NCBI GenBank assembly: GCA_029228645.1
Contig: JAPTHR010000015.1
Location: 1-64,000 of the forward strand
Length of the DNA: 64,000 nt
Origin: Gammaproteobacteria bacterium Milos-ODIII6
GTDB lineage: Bacteria > Pseudomonadota > Gammaproteobacteria > Chromatiales > Chromatiaceae
Direction of reading: 5' to 3'
In this document: positions 53,537 through 61,346 of the stretch, piece by piece
How the letters are laid out: each line of letters opens with the position of its first letter
Position numbering within the stretch: the stretch's first letter is position 1
The notes under the pieces: model-generated
Seen by the model: only the letters and a program-made list of their open reading frames with translations
What the model was told of the DNA's origin: nothing
Database searches by the model: none
Translations under genes and position numbers: made by a program

Positions 53537-54563
53537 AATCAGCGTGATCATGCCGGTCTACAACGTCGAGGCATTCGTTGCCGATGCCGTCCGTTCGGTA
53601 CTCGAGCAGACCTTTACCGATTTCGAACTGCTGATCATCGACGACCTCTCGCCGGATGGCAGCATCGCCATCTGCGAGCGCTTCGATGACCCGCGCATTC
53701 GCATCATCCGGCACGAGCAGAACCGCGGGCTCGCCGGCGCGCGCAACACCGGCATCCGGCATGCGCGCGCTCCCCTGCTGGCGTTCATCGACTCCGACGA
53801 CTGCTGGCGGCCCGAGAAGCTGGCGCTGCATGTCGCACACCTGGCGGCGCGTCCCGCCGTGGGCGTGTCCTTCAGCCGTTCGGCCTTCATCGACGAGACA
53901 GGCCAGCCCACCCAGTGCTACCAGATGCCTCGTCTGGCCGACATCGAACCGGGCTACTACCTGTGTCGCAATCCCATCGGCAACGGATCCGCGCCGGTCA
54001 TCCGGCGCGAGGTCTTCGAGCAGATCGCCTACCCGGGCGAGCGCGAGGGTGAACCCGAGCCATGCTACTTCGACGAATCCCTGCGTCGTTCCGAGGATAT
54101 CGAATGCTGGATACGCATCGCGCTGACCACCGACTGGGAGATCGAGGGCATCCCGGAGGCGCTGACCTTGTACCGCCTGAACGCCGGCGGTCTTTCGGCG
54201 CAGCTGTATGCACAGTATGAATCCTGGCAACAGGTGATCGAAAAGACCCGTGCCTACGCGCCCGACTTCATTGCGCGCTGGGAACGGCCGGCACGCGCCT
54301 TCCAACTGCGCTACCTCGCGCGCCAGGCCATCCGGCTGCAGGACGGCGGCGCCGCTTTAAAGCTGACGGCTCAGGCGCTGCGGACCGCCCCCGCCATCCT
54401 GGCGAGGGAACCCGGGCGCACCCTCACGACCCTGGGTGCCGCATTGCTGTTGCGCCTGCTTCCGTTGACGCTCTATCGCCGCGTCGAGGACATCGCGCAA
54501 CGCGCCATCGGTCAACTTCAGAAGAAACGCATCGAGCAGGACCTTGCCTCGCGTACCACTTGA
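53529..54563 (+). CDS. Glycosyltransferase family 2
   Basis: A 344-aa GT-A fold enzyme. SVIMPVYNVEAFVADAVRSVLEQTFTDFELLIIDDLSPD is the nucleotide-binding start, and the metal-binding DxD-type motif is FIDSDDCW. It adds one sugar to the repeat unit on the cytoplasmic side; donor and acceptor are unknown. Start 53529 overlaps the upstream gene. Confidence 0.9.
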   Translation: MPEISVIMPVYNVEAFVADAVRSVLEQTFTDFELLIIDDLSPDGSIAICERFDDPRIRIIRHEQNRGLAGARNTGIRHARAPLLAFIDSDDCWRPEKLALHVAHLAARPAVGVSFSRSAFIDETGQPTQCYQMPRLADIEPGYYLCRNPIGNGSAPVIRREVFEQIAYPGEREGEPEPCYFDESLRRSEDIECWIRIALTTDWEIEGIPEALTLYRLNAGGLSAQLYAQYESWQQVIEKTRAYAPDFIARWERPARAFQLRYLARQAIRLQDGGAALKLTAQALRTAPAILAREPGRTLTTLGAALLLRLLPLTLYRRVEDIAQRAIGQLQKKRIEQDLASRTT

Positions 54564-54684
54564 GCCCCGACATGCCTCGCAGATTGCAAAGCAGTCTGCG
54601 CAGGCAGCCGCGCCACCCACCTGAAATTCCCGGGAACCCCATTATCCCCTTTTATTTTCAATAACTTATAGACCGACCCAGGTT

Positions 54685-54700
54685 TGGCACGGAGCTCGCA
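54685..54700 (+). promoter_or_regulatory. Internal sigma-54 promoter in the polysaccharide locus
   Basis: TGGCACGGAGCTCGCA has a perfect -24 and the TCGCA -12 variant seen at 40351. The predicted start near 54711 leaves a 35-nt leader for the gene at 54746. Only a half LuxO site (ATTGCAAAGC, 54583-54592) lies upstream. It sits in a 182-bp gap, the only sizeable gap in the locus. Confidence 0.65.
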
Positions 54701-54745
54701 ATAGGTATCCGCAAGACTTTCCCGAATGACATCACGGAGCCTCGC

Positions 54746-56224
54746 ATGATGCCAATGCCCCAACGTTTCCCCCGGACCGGGGATCGTGCGCCGATCGCCA
54801 ATCTACCCCAGGCGCCGCTGTTCGGGCTCTCGGTTGGCAACACCCACATGCGCCGCGCGGTCGACTGGGTCATCCAGCGAACCCGTCAGAGGGTCCGCAC
54901 GCAGTTGAACTTCGTCAACGCCCATTGTCTCAATGTGGCGCAGCGCGACCCCGACTACCGACGCGCCCTGCAGCACTCCGATCAGCTTTTCCCGGACGGC
55001 AGCGGCATCTCGCTGGCGATGCGCCTGCAGGGGATGCGCCTGCGCGACAACCTCAACGGTACCGACTTCTTTCCGCACCTGTGCGAACAGGCGCAGGCAC
55101 ATGGGCTTTCGCTCTACCTGCTCGGCGGACGCGAGGGCGTGGCCGACGAAGTCGCCGCCAACATGTGCCGCCGGTTCCCCGGTTTGCGTATCGCCGGCAC
55201 CCAGCACGGCTATTTCAATGCGCACGAGACCGACCGCGTGATCGCGCAGATCAATCGCTCCGGGGCCGATATCCTGCTGGTCGCCATGGGCGTTCCCAGA
55301 CAGGAGCTGTGGCTGGAACGACACGGCCGCCGTCTGCGTGCGACCACCCGTGCCGGGGTCGGTGGACTGTTCGACTTCTACTCCGGGCGGATCAGCCGCG
55401 CGCCGGAGTGGCTCCGCCGCGCGGGGATGGAATGGACCTGGCGCCTGCTCCAGGAACCCGCCCGTATGTGGCGGCGCTACCTGCTTGGCAACCCGCTTTT
55501 CGTGCTGTACGCGCTGCGCGAGGCTTTGCGCGCGCGTCACTCGGGACCGACTGGCGGCCACCCCTTGCTTCGTCGCAGCAAGGCGCTGCTCAGCCGTCTG
55601 CGCTGGTGGCTCGGCACCCGCTCCACACCACGGGTTCGGCGTCTGCTCGACATCGTCGTCGCCGGCAGCGCCTTGCTGCTCGCCTCGCCGGTGATGTTGA
55701 TCAGCGCGCTCGCGATCCGCCTCGAGTCTCCCGGGCCGGTGTTCTTCGCGCAGCAGCGCGTCGGGCTGCGTGGCACGCCCTTCAGGTTGTGGAAATTCCG
55801 CTCCATGTACGTCGATGCCGAGGCGCGCCAGGCCGAATTGATGACCAAGAATGAAATGCAGGGCGGCGTGCTGTTCAAGATGCAGAACGATCCCAGGGTG
55901 ACCCGCGTGGGTCGCTTCATCCGGCGTTTCTCCATCGATGAACTGCCGCAACTGTGGAACGTCCTGCGCGGCGACATGGCCGTGGTCGGGCCGCGCCCGG
56001 CGCTGCCCAAAGAGGTTGCGCAGTACGACCTGCAGCAGCGCCATCGTCTCCTGGCCCGCCCCGGTATCACCTGCACCTGGCAGGTATCCGGACGCTCGCG
56101 CATCCCCTTCGAACAACAGGTGGCGATGGACGTGGAATACATCCACCGCGCGTCTCTCAGCACCGATGTACACCTTCTCATCAAGACCGTGCCCGCCGTG
56201 ATCAGCGGCGATGGCGCCTTCTGA
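54746..56224 (+). CDS. Fusion: WecG/TagA-type glycosyltransferase plus initiating sugar-phosphate transferase
   Basis: A 492-aa protein. Residues about 25-260 form a GT26 (WecG/TagA/CpsF) domain: FVNAHCLNVAQRDPDYRRAL, DGSGISLAMRL, YLLGGREGVADEVAANM, LLVAMGVPRQELWLERH, GVGGLFDFYSGRISRAPEWLRRAGMEW. Residues about 285-492 form a bacterial sugar transferase of the WcaJ/PglC type: a membrane helix, then WKFRSMYVDAEARQ, RRFSIDELPQLWNVLRGDMAVVGPRPALP and GITCTWQVSGRS. The second domain loads the first sugar phosphate on undecaprenyl phosphate; the first may add the next sugar. Confidence 0.9.
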   Translation: MMPMPQRFPRTGDRAPIANLPQAPLFGLSVGNTHMRRAVDWVIQRTRQRVRTQLNFVNAHCLNVAQRDPDYRRALQHSDQLFPDGSGISLAMRLQGMRLRDNLNGTDFFPHLCEQAQAHGLSLYLLGGREGVADEVAANMCRRFPGLRIAGTQHGYFNAHETDRVIAQINRSGADILLVAMGVPRQELWLERHGRRLRATTRAGVGGLFDFYSGRISRAPEWLRRAGMEWTWRLLQEPARMWRRYLLGNPLFVLYALREALRARHSGPTGGHPLLRRSKALLSRLRWWLGTRSTPRVRRLLDIVVAGSALLLASPVMLISALAIRLESPGPVFFAQQRVGLRGTPFRLWKFRSMYVDAEARQAELMTKNEMQGGVLFKMQNDPRVTRVGRFIRRFSIDELPQLWNVLRGDMAVVGPRPALPKEVAQYDLQQRHRLLARPGITCTWQVSGRSRIPFEQQVAMDVEYIHRASLSTDVHLLIKTVPAVISGDGAF

Positions 56225-56243
56225 CCCCAAGGAAGCCTATCCC

Positions 56244-57686
56244 ATGCAAGCTGTCGTATTCGCCGATCGCAGCGGCGCCGAGTTGGCGCCGCTGTGCGAC
56301 ACCACCACGCCCGCCCTGCTCCACCTGGCCAACCGCCCGTTGTTGCAGTACACCCTGGAAGACCTGGCCGTCGCCGGCGTCGACGAGATACTGCTGGTGG
56401 TATCCGACGACGTGGACGAGGTCCGCCAGCAGTTCGGAGATGGGGCCATGTGGGGCCTGCGCATTCACTATCTGCTATCGCGCGGTGAAGAGCACCCGAA
56501 CCGCCTGCTGAAGCGCTTCAAGCGCCTGCTGCGCGCCCCGTTCCTGGCCACCCGTGGGGATATCCTGCGCACCCTCTCCAGCGCAGGATTCCTGGCAATC
56601 GCCAAAAACCATGCTGCCGATGCGGTGACTGCCCGCTCTGGTAGCGAAACGGCAGGCCTGATGCTGGTGAACGATCCCAACATGGATCTCTCCAGCCTGG
56701 CCTGGCCATTGTCACGTCCCGCCAGCCCGGATGTTGCGAGCGTCGATCTCAGGCCGGGCAGGGTCTCCCGTCTCGACAACCTGCGTTCGTTCTACGACGC
56801 GGCGATGGAGATCATGCATTGCCGCGATTGTCCGCAGATCCCGGCTGGACTCGAGGTCGAGCCTGGACTGTTCGTCGGTCGCGCCAGCCAGGTCAACGCG
56901 GGTAATTGCACCGGTGGCCAGGTCATGGTTGGCAGCAACACCTGGATACACCCCAAGAGCCGTATCAGCGGGCCCAGCAGCGTGGGAGACGATTGCTATA
57001 TCGACAGTGGCGCGGAGATTGATCGCAGCATCGTAATGCCCGGTACCTATGTCGGAGAGGAGCTGACGGTCAGCCAGGCCATCGTGACGGGCAATACCCT
57101 GTTGCGCATCGACAGCGGTACGCGCATCACGCTCAAGGAACAACAACTGCTGGCCCCGACCGTGCCCCTGGTCCGCGATCAGGCGCAGCGCTGGCCACAA
57201 CAACTCAGCGCGATATTGCTGTTGCTCGCCTCCCTGCCGTTGTGGCCCTTGGCCTTGCTCCTGTCCTGGTGGCGTTCACCGGGCGCCCCCCTGGAGTATG
57301 CCCGTGTGGCGATCAATCCCTCGCCCCACAGACCCGGGCCACGCCGCGAGCGTATCGCGCTGTTCGCCTCGTCAATGCCGTTGTTGCGTCACCTGCCGCT
57401 GCTGCTGCTGGCCGTGCAGGGCAAGCTGTCGCTGTTCGGCGCCCGCCCGATCGGGGGCCTGCGCCCGCCAGCGGCGAGCATGCCGGCACCGCGTTATGGC
57501 TTGCTGGGTCCGTCCCAGCTGTTTCTCCCGAAGGCAGCGCCGGAAGAGGAGATCCAGCTTTCGGAGATGGCCTTCGCCGCCGAGGACGGCATCCGTACCT
57601 TTTTCTCCCGCCTGTTGCAGGCCGCGCGACTGCTGCTCAGTGGGCGCGCCTGGCGCGCGGCCGCGGAAAACCGGGGGAATCGCTGA
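56244..57686 (+). CDS. Nucleotidyltransferase-like/beta-helix protein with degenerate sugar-transferase tail
   Basis: 480 aa. The N-terminus (LAPLCDTTTPALLHLANRPLLQYTLEDLAVAGVDEILLVVSDD) resembles sugar nucleotidyltransferases but lacks the G-x-G-T-R signature. A hexapeptide-type left-handed beta-helix follows (about 215-305; VMVGSNTWIHPKSRISGPSSVGDDCYIDSGAEIDRSIVMPGTYVGE). The C-terminal third has a membrane helix and a stretch (LAVQGKLSLFGARPIGGLRPP) like the LSLVGPRP motif of initiating transferases, without their catalytic Asp-Glu. It may be a regulatory or scaffold protein. AGGAAG precedes the ATG. Confidence 0.7.
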   Translation: MQAVVFADRSGAELAPLCDTTTPALLHLANRPLLQYTLEDLAVAGVDEILLVVSDDVDEVRQQFGDGAMWGLRIHYLLSRGEEHPNRLLKRFKRLLRAPFLATRGDILRTLSSAGFLAIAKNHAADAVTARSGSETAGLMLVNDPNMDLSSLAWPLSRPASPDVASVDLRPGRVSRLDNLRSFYDAAMEIMHCRDCPQIPAGLEVEPGLFVGRASQVNAGNCTGGQVMVGSNTWIHPKSRISGPSSVGDDCYIDSGAEIDRSIVMPGTYVGEELTVSQAIVTGNTLLRIDSGTRITLKEQQLLAPTVPLVRDQAQRWPQQLSAILLLLASLPLWPLALLLSWWRSPGAPLEYARVAINPSPHRPGPRRERIALFASSMPLLRHLPLLLLAVQGKLSLFGARPIGGLRPPAASMPAPRYGLLGPSQLFLPKAAPEEEIQLSEMAFAAEDGIRTFFSRLLQAARLLLSGRAWRAAAENRGNR

Positions 57687-57687
57687 C

Positions 57688-59013
57688 ATGCCAGCGATAA
57701 CAACCCTTTTGCGCCGCCTCGGTGCCCCGGCCAGTGGCTCCCTGACCCATTCCGCCATACGGGTTTCCGGGGTGCGCCTGCTCGGTCCGATCAGTTCCTT
57801 TGCCATGATCGTGATCCTGACGCGCAAACTGGGCGCAGCCGAATCCGGCCTGTTCCTGGCGGCCCTGGCCCTGACCCAGGGTCTCTCGGTCCTGGCCAAG
57901 GGCGGCCTGGAGACCGCGCTGCAACGATTCATCGGACGCGCGGCGGGAGAGGACGAGCGGCAGGCCGCGGTCGCCTCCCTATACCGACTTGCCCTGCGAC
58001 TGACGCTGACGCTCGGCATTGCGGTAAGCCTGCTGACACTGCTGTTCTCGGAATCAATCGCGCGTCATCTGCTGGGTGATGCGGGCCTGGAGTCGACCAT
58101 CGTCCTTCTTTCCATGACGATCGCACCGGTCGCGCTGCTCGGCGTCAATGCAGCCACCCTCAAGGCCGTGTCGCGGCCGGCCCTGGGGACATTCTTCGAG
58201 GCGGGCGCCTGGCCGGCGATCACGCTGGCAGTCAATGGCGGACTGCTGTTGCTCGGATATGACGCATCCGCGCATCTCGCAAGCGGCTTTTTAGCAGCCG
58301 CCGTAGTCGCCGCATTGTCCTCCCAACTGCTGACATGGCGGCAGCTGCCTCGCGCCGGGAAAGGCGACAAGGAGTCATCCCGCGCCCTGCTACGCAGTTG
58401 TTTCCCACTGCTGACGATCGAGGCGATCAACTATGCACTGCTGTGGTTGCCCCTGCTCAGCCTGCCGATGCTCTCGACCGCGGAGCAAACGGGACTGTAC
58501 GCCAGTGCTCATCGGGTCGCGGCGCAGCTCGGGCTGATCATGCTGGTGTTCGCCGCGATCACTTCGCCGCGTTTCGCTTCGCATTACCACCAGGGGCGTC
58601 TCCTGCAGATGGAATCGCTCGCCGGCCAGACCACGCGGCTTCTGCTGGCATTCGCACTGCCCCCCGCACTGGTGCTGCTGCTTTGGCCTGAAACGATCAT
58701 GGCGCTGTTTGGCGAGGATTTCGCACCCGCAGGCCCCGTCCTTTCGATCCTCGTACTCGGTCAGCTGTTTCATCTTGCCACCGGACCCACCGGGCACCTG
58801 CTGGCCATGACCGGACATGAAAAGGAACTGCGCAACAACCTGTTGTTTTCCCTGCTCGGGCTGCTGGTCCTGACCCTGTTGCTGGCCCCGGCATACGGCG
58901 CCATCGGTGCCGCTGTCGCCGTCACCGGAGCGCAGATCCTGCACAAGCTGTTCTGCGGTCTGCTGGTGGCAAGGCATCTGCGACTGCCCTTTCTTCTCGC
59001 ATTCGCCCGTTAA
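57688..59013 (+). CDS. Polysaccharide flippase (Wzx-like, MOP superfamily)
   Basis: A 441-aa protein with 12 to 14 membrane helices. GSLTHSAIRVSGVRLLGPISSFAMIVILTRKLGAAESGLFLAALALTQGLSVLAKGGLETALQRFIGR is the usual N-terminal half, and LAPAYGAIGAAVAVTGAQI the conserved end. It moves the lipid-linked repeat across the inner membrane. Its start is two bases after the upstream stop. Confidence 0.88.
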   Translation: MPAITTLLRRLGAPASGSLTHSAIRVSGVRLLGPISSFAMIVILTRKLGAAESGLFLAALALTQGLSVLAKGGLETALQRFIGRAAGEDERQAAVASLYRLALRLTLTLGIAVSLLTLLFSESIARHLLGDAGLESTIVLLSMTIAPVALLGVNAATLKAVSRPALGTFFEAGAWPAITLAVNGGLLLLGYDASAHLASGFLAAAVVAALSSQLLTWRQLPRAGKGDKESSRALLRSCFPLLTIEAINYALLWLPLLSLPMLSTAEQTGLYASAHRVAAQLGLIMLVFAAITSPRFASHYHQGRLLQMESLAGQTTRLLLAFALPPALVLLLWPETIMALFGEDFAPAGPVLSILVLGQLFHLATGPTGHLLAMTGHEKELRNNLLFSLLGLLVLTLLLAPAYGAIGAAVAVTGAQILHKLFCGLLVARHLRLPFLLAFAR

Positions 59014-59029
59014 ATCGAAGGAACCAGAC

Positions 59030-60028
59030 ATGAACTACCGTCCCGTATTCATCGCCGGCTGTGACCGCAGTGGCACCACGCTATTGGGCGATCTGCTCGG
59101 CAGCTCGCGCTGGTCAGTGACCACCCCAGAATCCCAGTTCATCCACGAGCTGCTGCTTCGCATCGGATTGGGTGATTTCTCGCAAGCCGAGGAGGCGGCC
59201 GACTGGCTGCAGGAACACTTCCGCTACGCCACCTGGGAACTCGGCCTGGATGATCTCCAATTGGCCGGCTTGATCGATCTGTACCAGCCCCGCCGCAGCA
59301 TCGAAAATCTGGTCGGCGTCTATGCCAGGCGGCACCATCCGGAAAAGCCGGCCGCCGATGTCTGGATCGATCACACCCCGGACAATTTCAAGTATCAGGG
59401 GATGCTCAAGCACCTGTTCCCGGATGCGCGCTTCATCCATATCGTGCGCGACGGCCGGGCCGTATGCGCCTCGATAAAGCGACTGGACTGGGGGCCGAAC
59501 AACGCCTACATGGCGTCACGCCACTGGGCCGATCGGCTAAGGGAGGCGATGGCGGTCGAGGTGAGCGAGGGTGACAACTGCCTGCGCGTCCGTTTCGAGG
59601 ACCTGCTGCAAGAGCCGGAGCGCGTATTGCGTGAGGTCTGCGCCTTTATCGACCTGCCCTTCGATGAAACCATGCTGTGCGGCGGGGGCCTGCATCTCCC
59701 GGAGTTCACGCGGTCACAGCATGCGCTGGTTGGCAACCCTCTCCATCCGGAACGGGCAGGTGCGTGGAAGAAGCATCTCTCGAGCGCCGAGATTCGCGAC
59801 TTCGAGAGCTATCCCATCTCCCACACCCTGCTGCGACGCATGGGCTACGCAACTGAACATGCGCAACCGCCGCAACTCTCCACCCTGCGAATCCTCGGCC
59901 GGTATCTGCACGACTTCGTCCACTACCTGCTGCACCGCTCGCGCCACCGGCGCATGGAGCAGCGGACCCTGGCACGCCACCTCAAGCGCGTTCAGTCGCC
60001 AGACGCCCTGGGTGCGATGGCCGAGTGA
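59030..60028 (+). CDS. Sulfotransferase family protein
   Basis: A 332-aa PAPS-dependent sulfotransferase candidate. The 5'-phosphosulfate-binding motif is FIAGCDRSGTTLLGDLLGSS (residues 7-26), and the 3'-phosphate-binding region is FIHIVRDGRAVCASI (about 140-155). It lies 16 bp after the flippase gene. Its place in the operon suggests that the polysaccharide is sulfated. Confidence 0.88.
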   Translation: MNYRPVFIAGCDRSGTTLLGDLLGSSRWSVTTPESQFIHELLLRIGLGDFSQAEEAADWLQEHFRYATWELGLDDLQLAGLIDLYQPRRSIENLVGVYARRHHPEKPAADVWIDHTPDNFKYQGMLKHLFPDARFIHIVRDGRAVCASIKRLDWGPNNAYMASRHWADRLREAMAVEVSEGDNCLRVRFEDLLQEPERVLREVCAFIDLPFDETMLCGGGLHLPEFTRSQHALVGNPLHPERAGAWKKHLSSAEIRDFESYPISHTLLRRMGYATEHAQPPQLSTLRILGRYLHDFVHYLLHRSRHRRMEQRTLARHLKRVQSPDALGAMAE

Positions 60029-60069
60029 GACCATCCGCAGGGGAGAGACCCGGGGAATCTGCAAACACC

Positions 60070-60774
60070 ATGGATAATGCCGAAGACCACCCTCAGAATG
60101 CGCGTCCGCAATCGTTGATCACGGCCGGAGAAACCGTCGTGCTGCTGCTGGGCGGCGATATCTCCAGCCGGCGCCGGATCCAGGAATGGCTGCCATCGCA
60201 CTTCCACCTGGTCACCGCACGCAATGCCGCTGAAGCCGAGCAACATCTCACCTGTCTGGATATCGGAATCGTCATCTGCGAGGAACGCCTGGATGAGAAC
60301 GATAGCGGCCTGGTGCTGTTGGCCGACCTGCATGCCCGTCATCCAGCGATGCAACCGGTCCTGCTGAGCGACGCCCTGGACGAGTCGCTGTTCGAGTTCG
60401 CCCTCAACGAGGCAGGCGTCGCCGGTTACCTGCGCAAGCCGCTGAGCGAGCCGAGCTTCTCGCGTGTGCTGGCCACCGCTGCCACGCTGCATCAGGATGC
60501 CCTTGGCATTCAGGCCCTGCGTGAACGCCACCGGCAGCGGACCCGGGGATTGCGCGGCATCCTTAACTGGCCGAGGGCAATGCGGCGCAACACCCGCATG
60601 CTGATGCGCTATGCACGCGACGTGACCCTCACCTCGGGTGCGATCATGCTGGGCATGCAATTTATCTTCCTGATCCTGGGGGGGCTGGTGTTTCTCGGCT
60701 TGTATTTTTTCAAGAGCCTGCTGGGTATCAACCTGTTGCAGGATGTCCACCTGTACGAACTGCTGTCCGGATAG
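60070..60774 (+). CDS. Membrane-anchored pseudo-receiver protein
   Basis: A 234-aa protein. Residues about 20-140 follow the receiver fold, ending with the conserved lysine in YLRKPLSE. The phospho-acceptor position is Glu71 (VICEERLDEND, aligned with the ISDQRM pattern), and the N-terminal acidic pair is replaced by GGD. It can therefore not be phosphorylated in the usual way and may mimic the active state. A basic helical linker leads to a C-terminal membrane helix (about 195-220). Last gene of the polysaccharide operon; a role in controlling synthesis is inferred. Confidence 0.75.
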   Translation: MDNAEDHPQNARPQSLITAGETVVLLLGGDISSRRRIQEWLPSHFHLVTARNAAEAEQHLTCLDIGIVICEERLDENDSGLVLLADLHARHPAMQPVLLSDALDESLFEFALNEAGVAGYLRKPLSEPSFSRVLATAATLHQDALGIQALRERHRQRTRGLRGILNWPRAMRRNTRMLMRYARDVTLTSGAIMLGMQFIFLILGGLVFLGLYFFKSLLGINLLQDVHLYELLSG

Positions 60775-60785
60775 CGGGGTTCTAT

Positions 60786-61346
60786 TCGCGAGCGAGCTCG
60801 CTCCTACAACATGTCGTCCCGGCAAACCCGGACCGTAGGAGCGGCCTTGGCCGCGAAAGATCGGGCCTCGATACCGACGGATTGCACTTCGCGAGCAAGC
60901 TCGCTCCTACAACATGTCGCCCCCGACAAACCCGGACCATAGGAGCGGCCTTGACCGCGAAAGATCGGGCCTCGATACCGACGGTTTGCACTTCGCGAGC
61001 AAGCTCGCTCCTACAACATGTCGTCCCGACAAACCCGGACCGTAGGAGCGGCCTTGGCCGCGAAAGATCGGGCCTCGGTAGCGACGGTTTGCTCTTCGCG
61101 AGCAAGCTCGCTCCTACAACATGTCGTCCCGGCCAACCCGGATCGTAGGAGCGGCCTTGGCCGCGAAAGATCGGGCCTCGGTAGCGACGGTTTGTTCTTC
61201 GCGAGCAAGCTCGCTCCTACGCCTGCAGCTTTCTCTTCTCCTACAACATGTCGTCCCGACAAACCCGGACCGTAGGAGCGGCCTTGGCCGCGAAAGATCG
61301 GGCCTCGGTACTGACGGATTGCTCTTCGCGAGCAAGCTCGCTCCTA
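60786..61346. repeat. Large REP array (six units, 103-bp period) running into the cusA stop codon
   Basis: GCGAGC(A/G)AGCTCGCTCCTAC recurs with unit starts at 60788, 60891, 60995, 61098, 61201 and 61328; steps are 103, 104, 103, 103 and 127 bp. Between them stands GTAGGAGCGGCCTTGGCCGCGAAAG and a shared spacer. The last step is 24 bp longer because the fifth unit carries a copy of the end of the efflux pump gene (61217-61239). The cusA stop codon lies inside the last unit. It separates two convergent operons. Confidence 0.93.

Noticed and set aside
49257-60774. Polysaccharide locus as a full exosortase-A (XrtA) cluster
   Set aside because: No exosortase, tyrosine kinase, deacetylase or FemAB-like gene is seen; the gene set fits a syp-like Wzx/Wzy locus instead.
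60786-61346. CRISPR array
   Set aside because: Period of 103 bp with long, near-identical spacers and palindromic units; no cas genes. It is a REP array.
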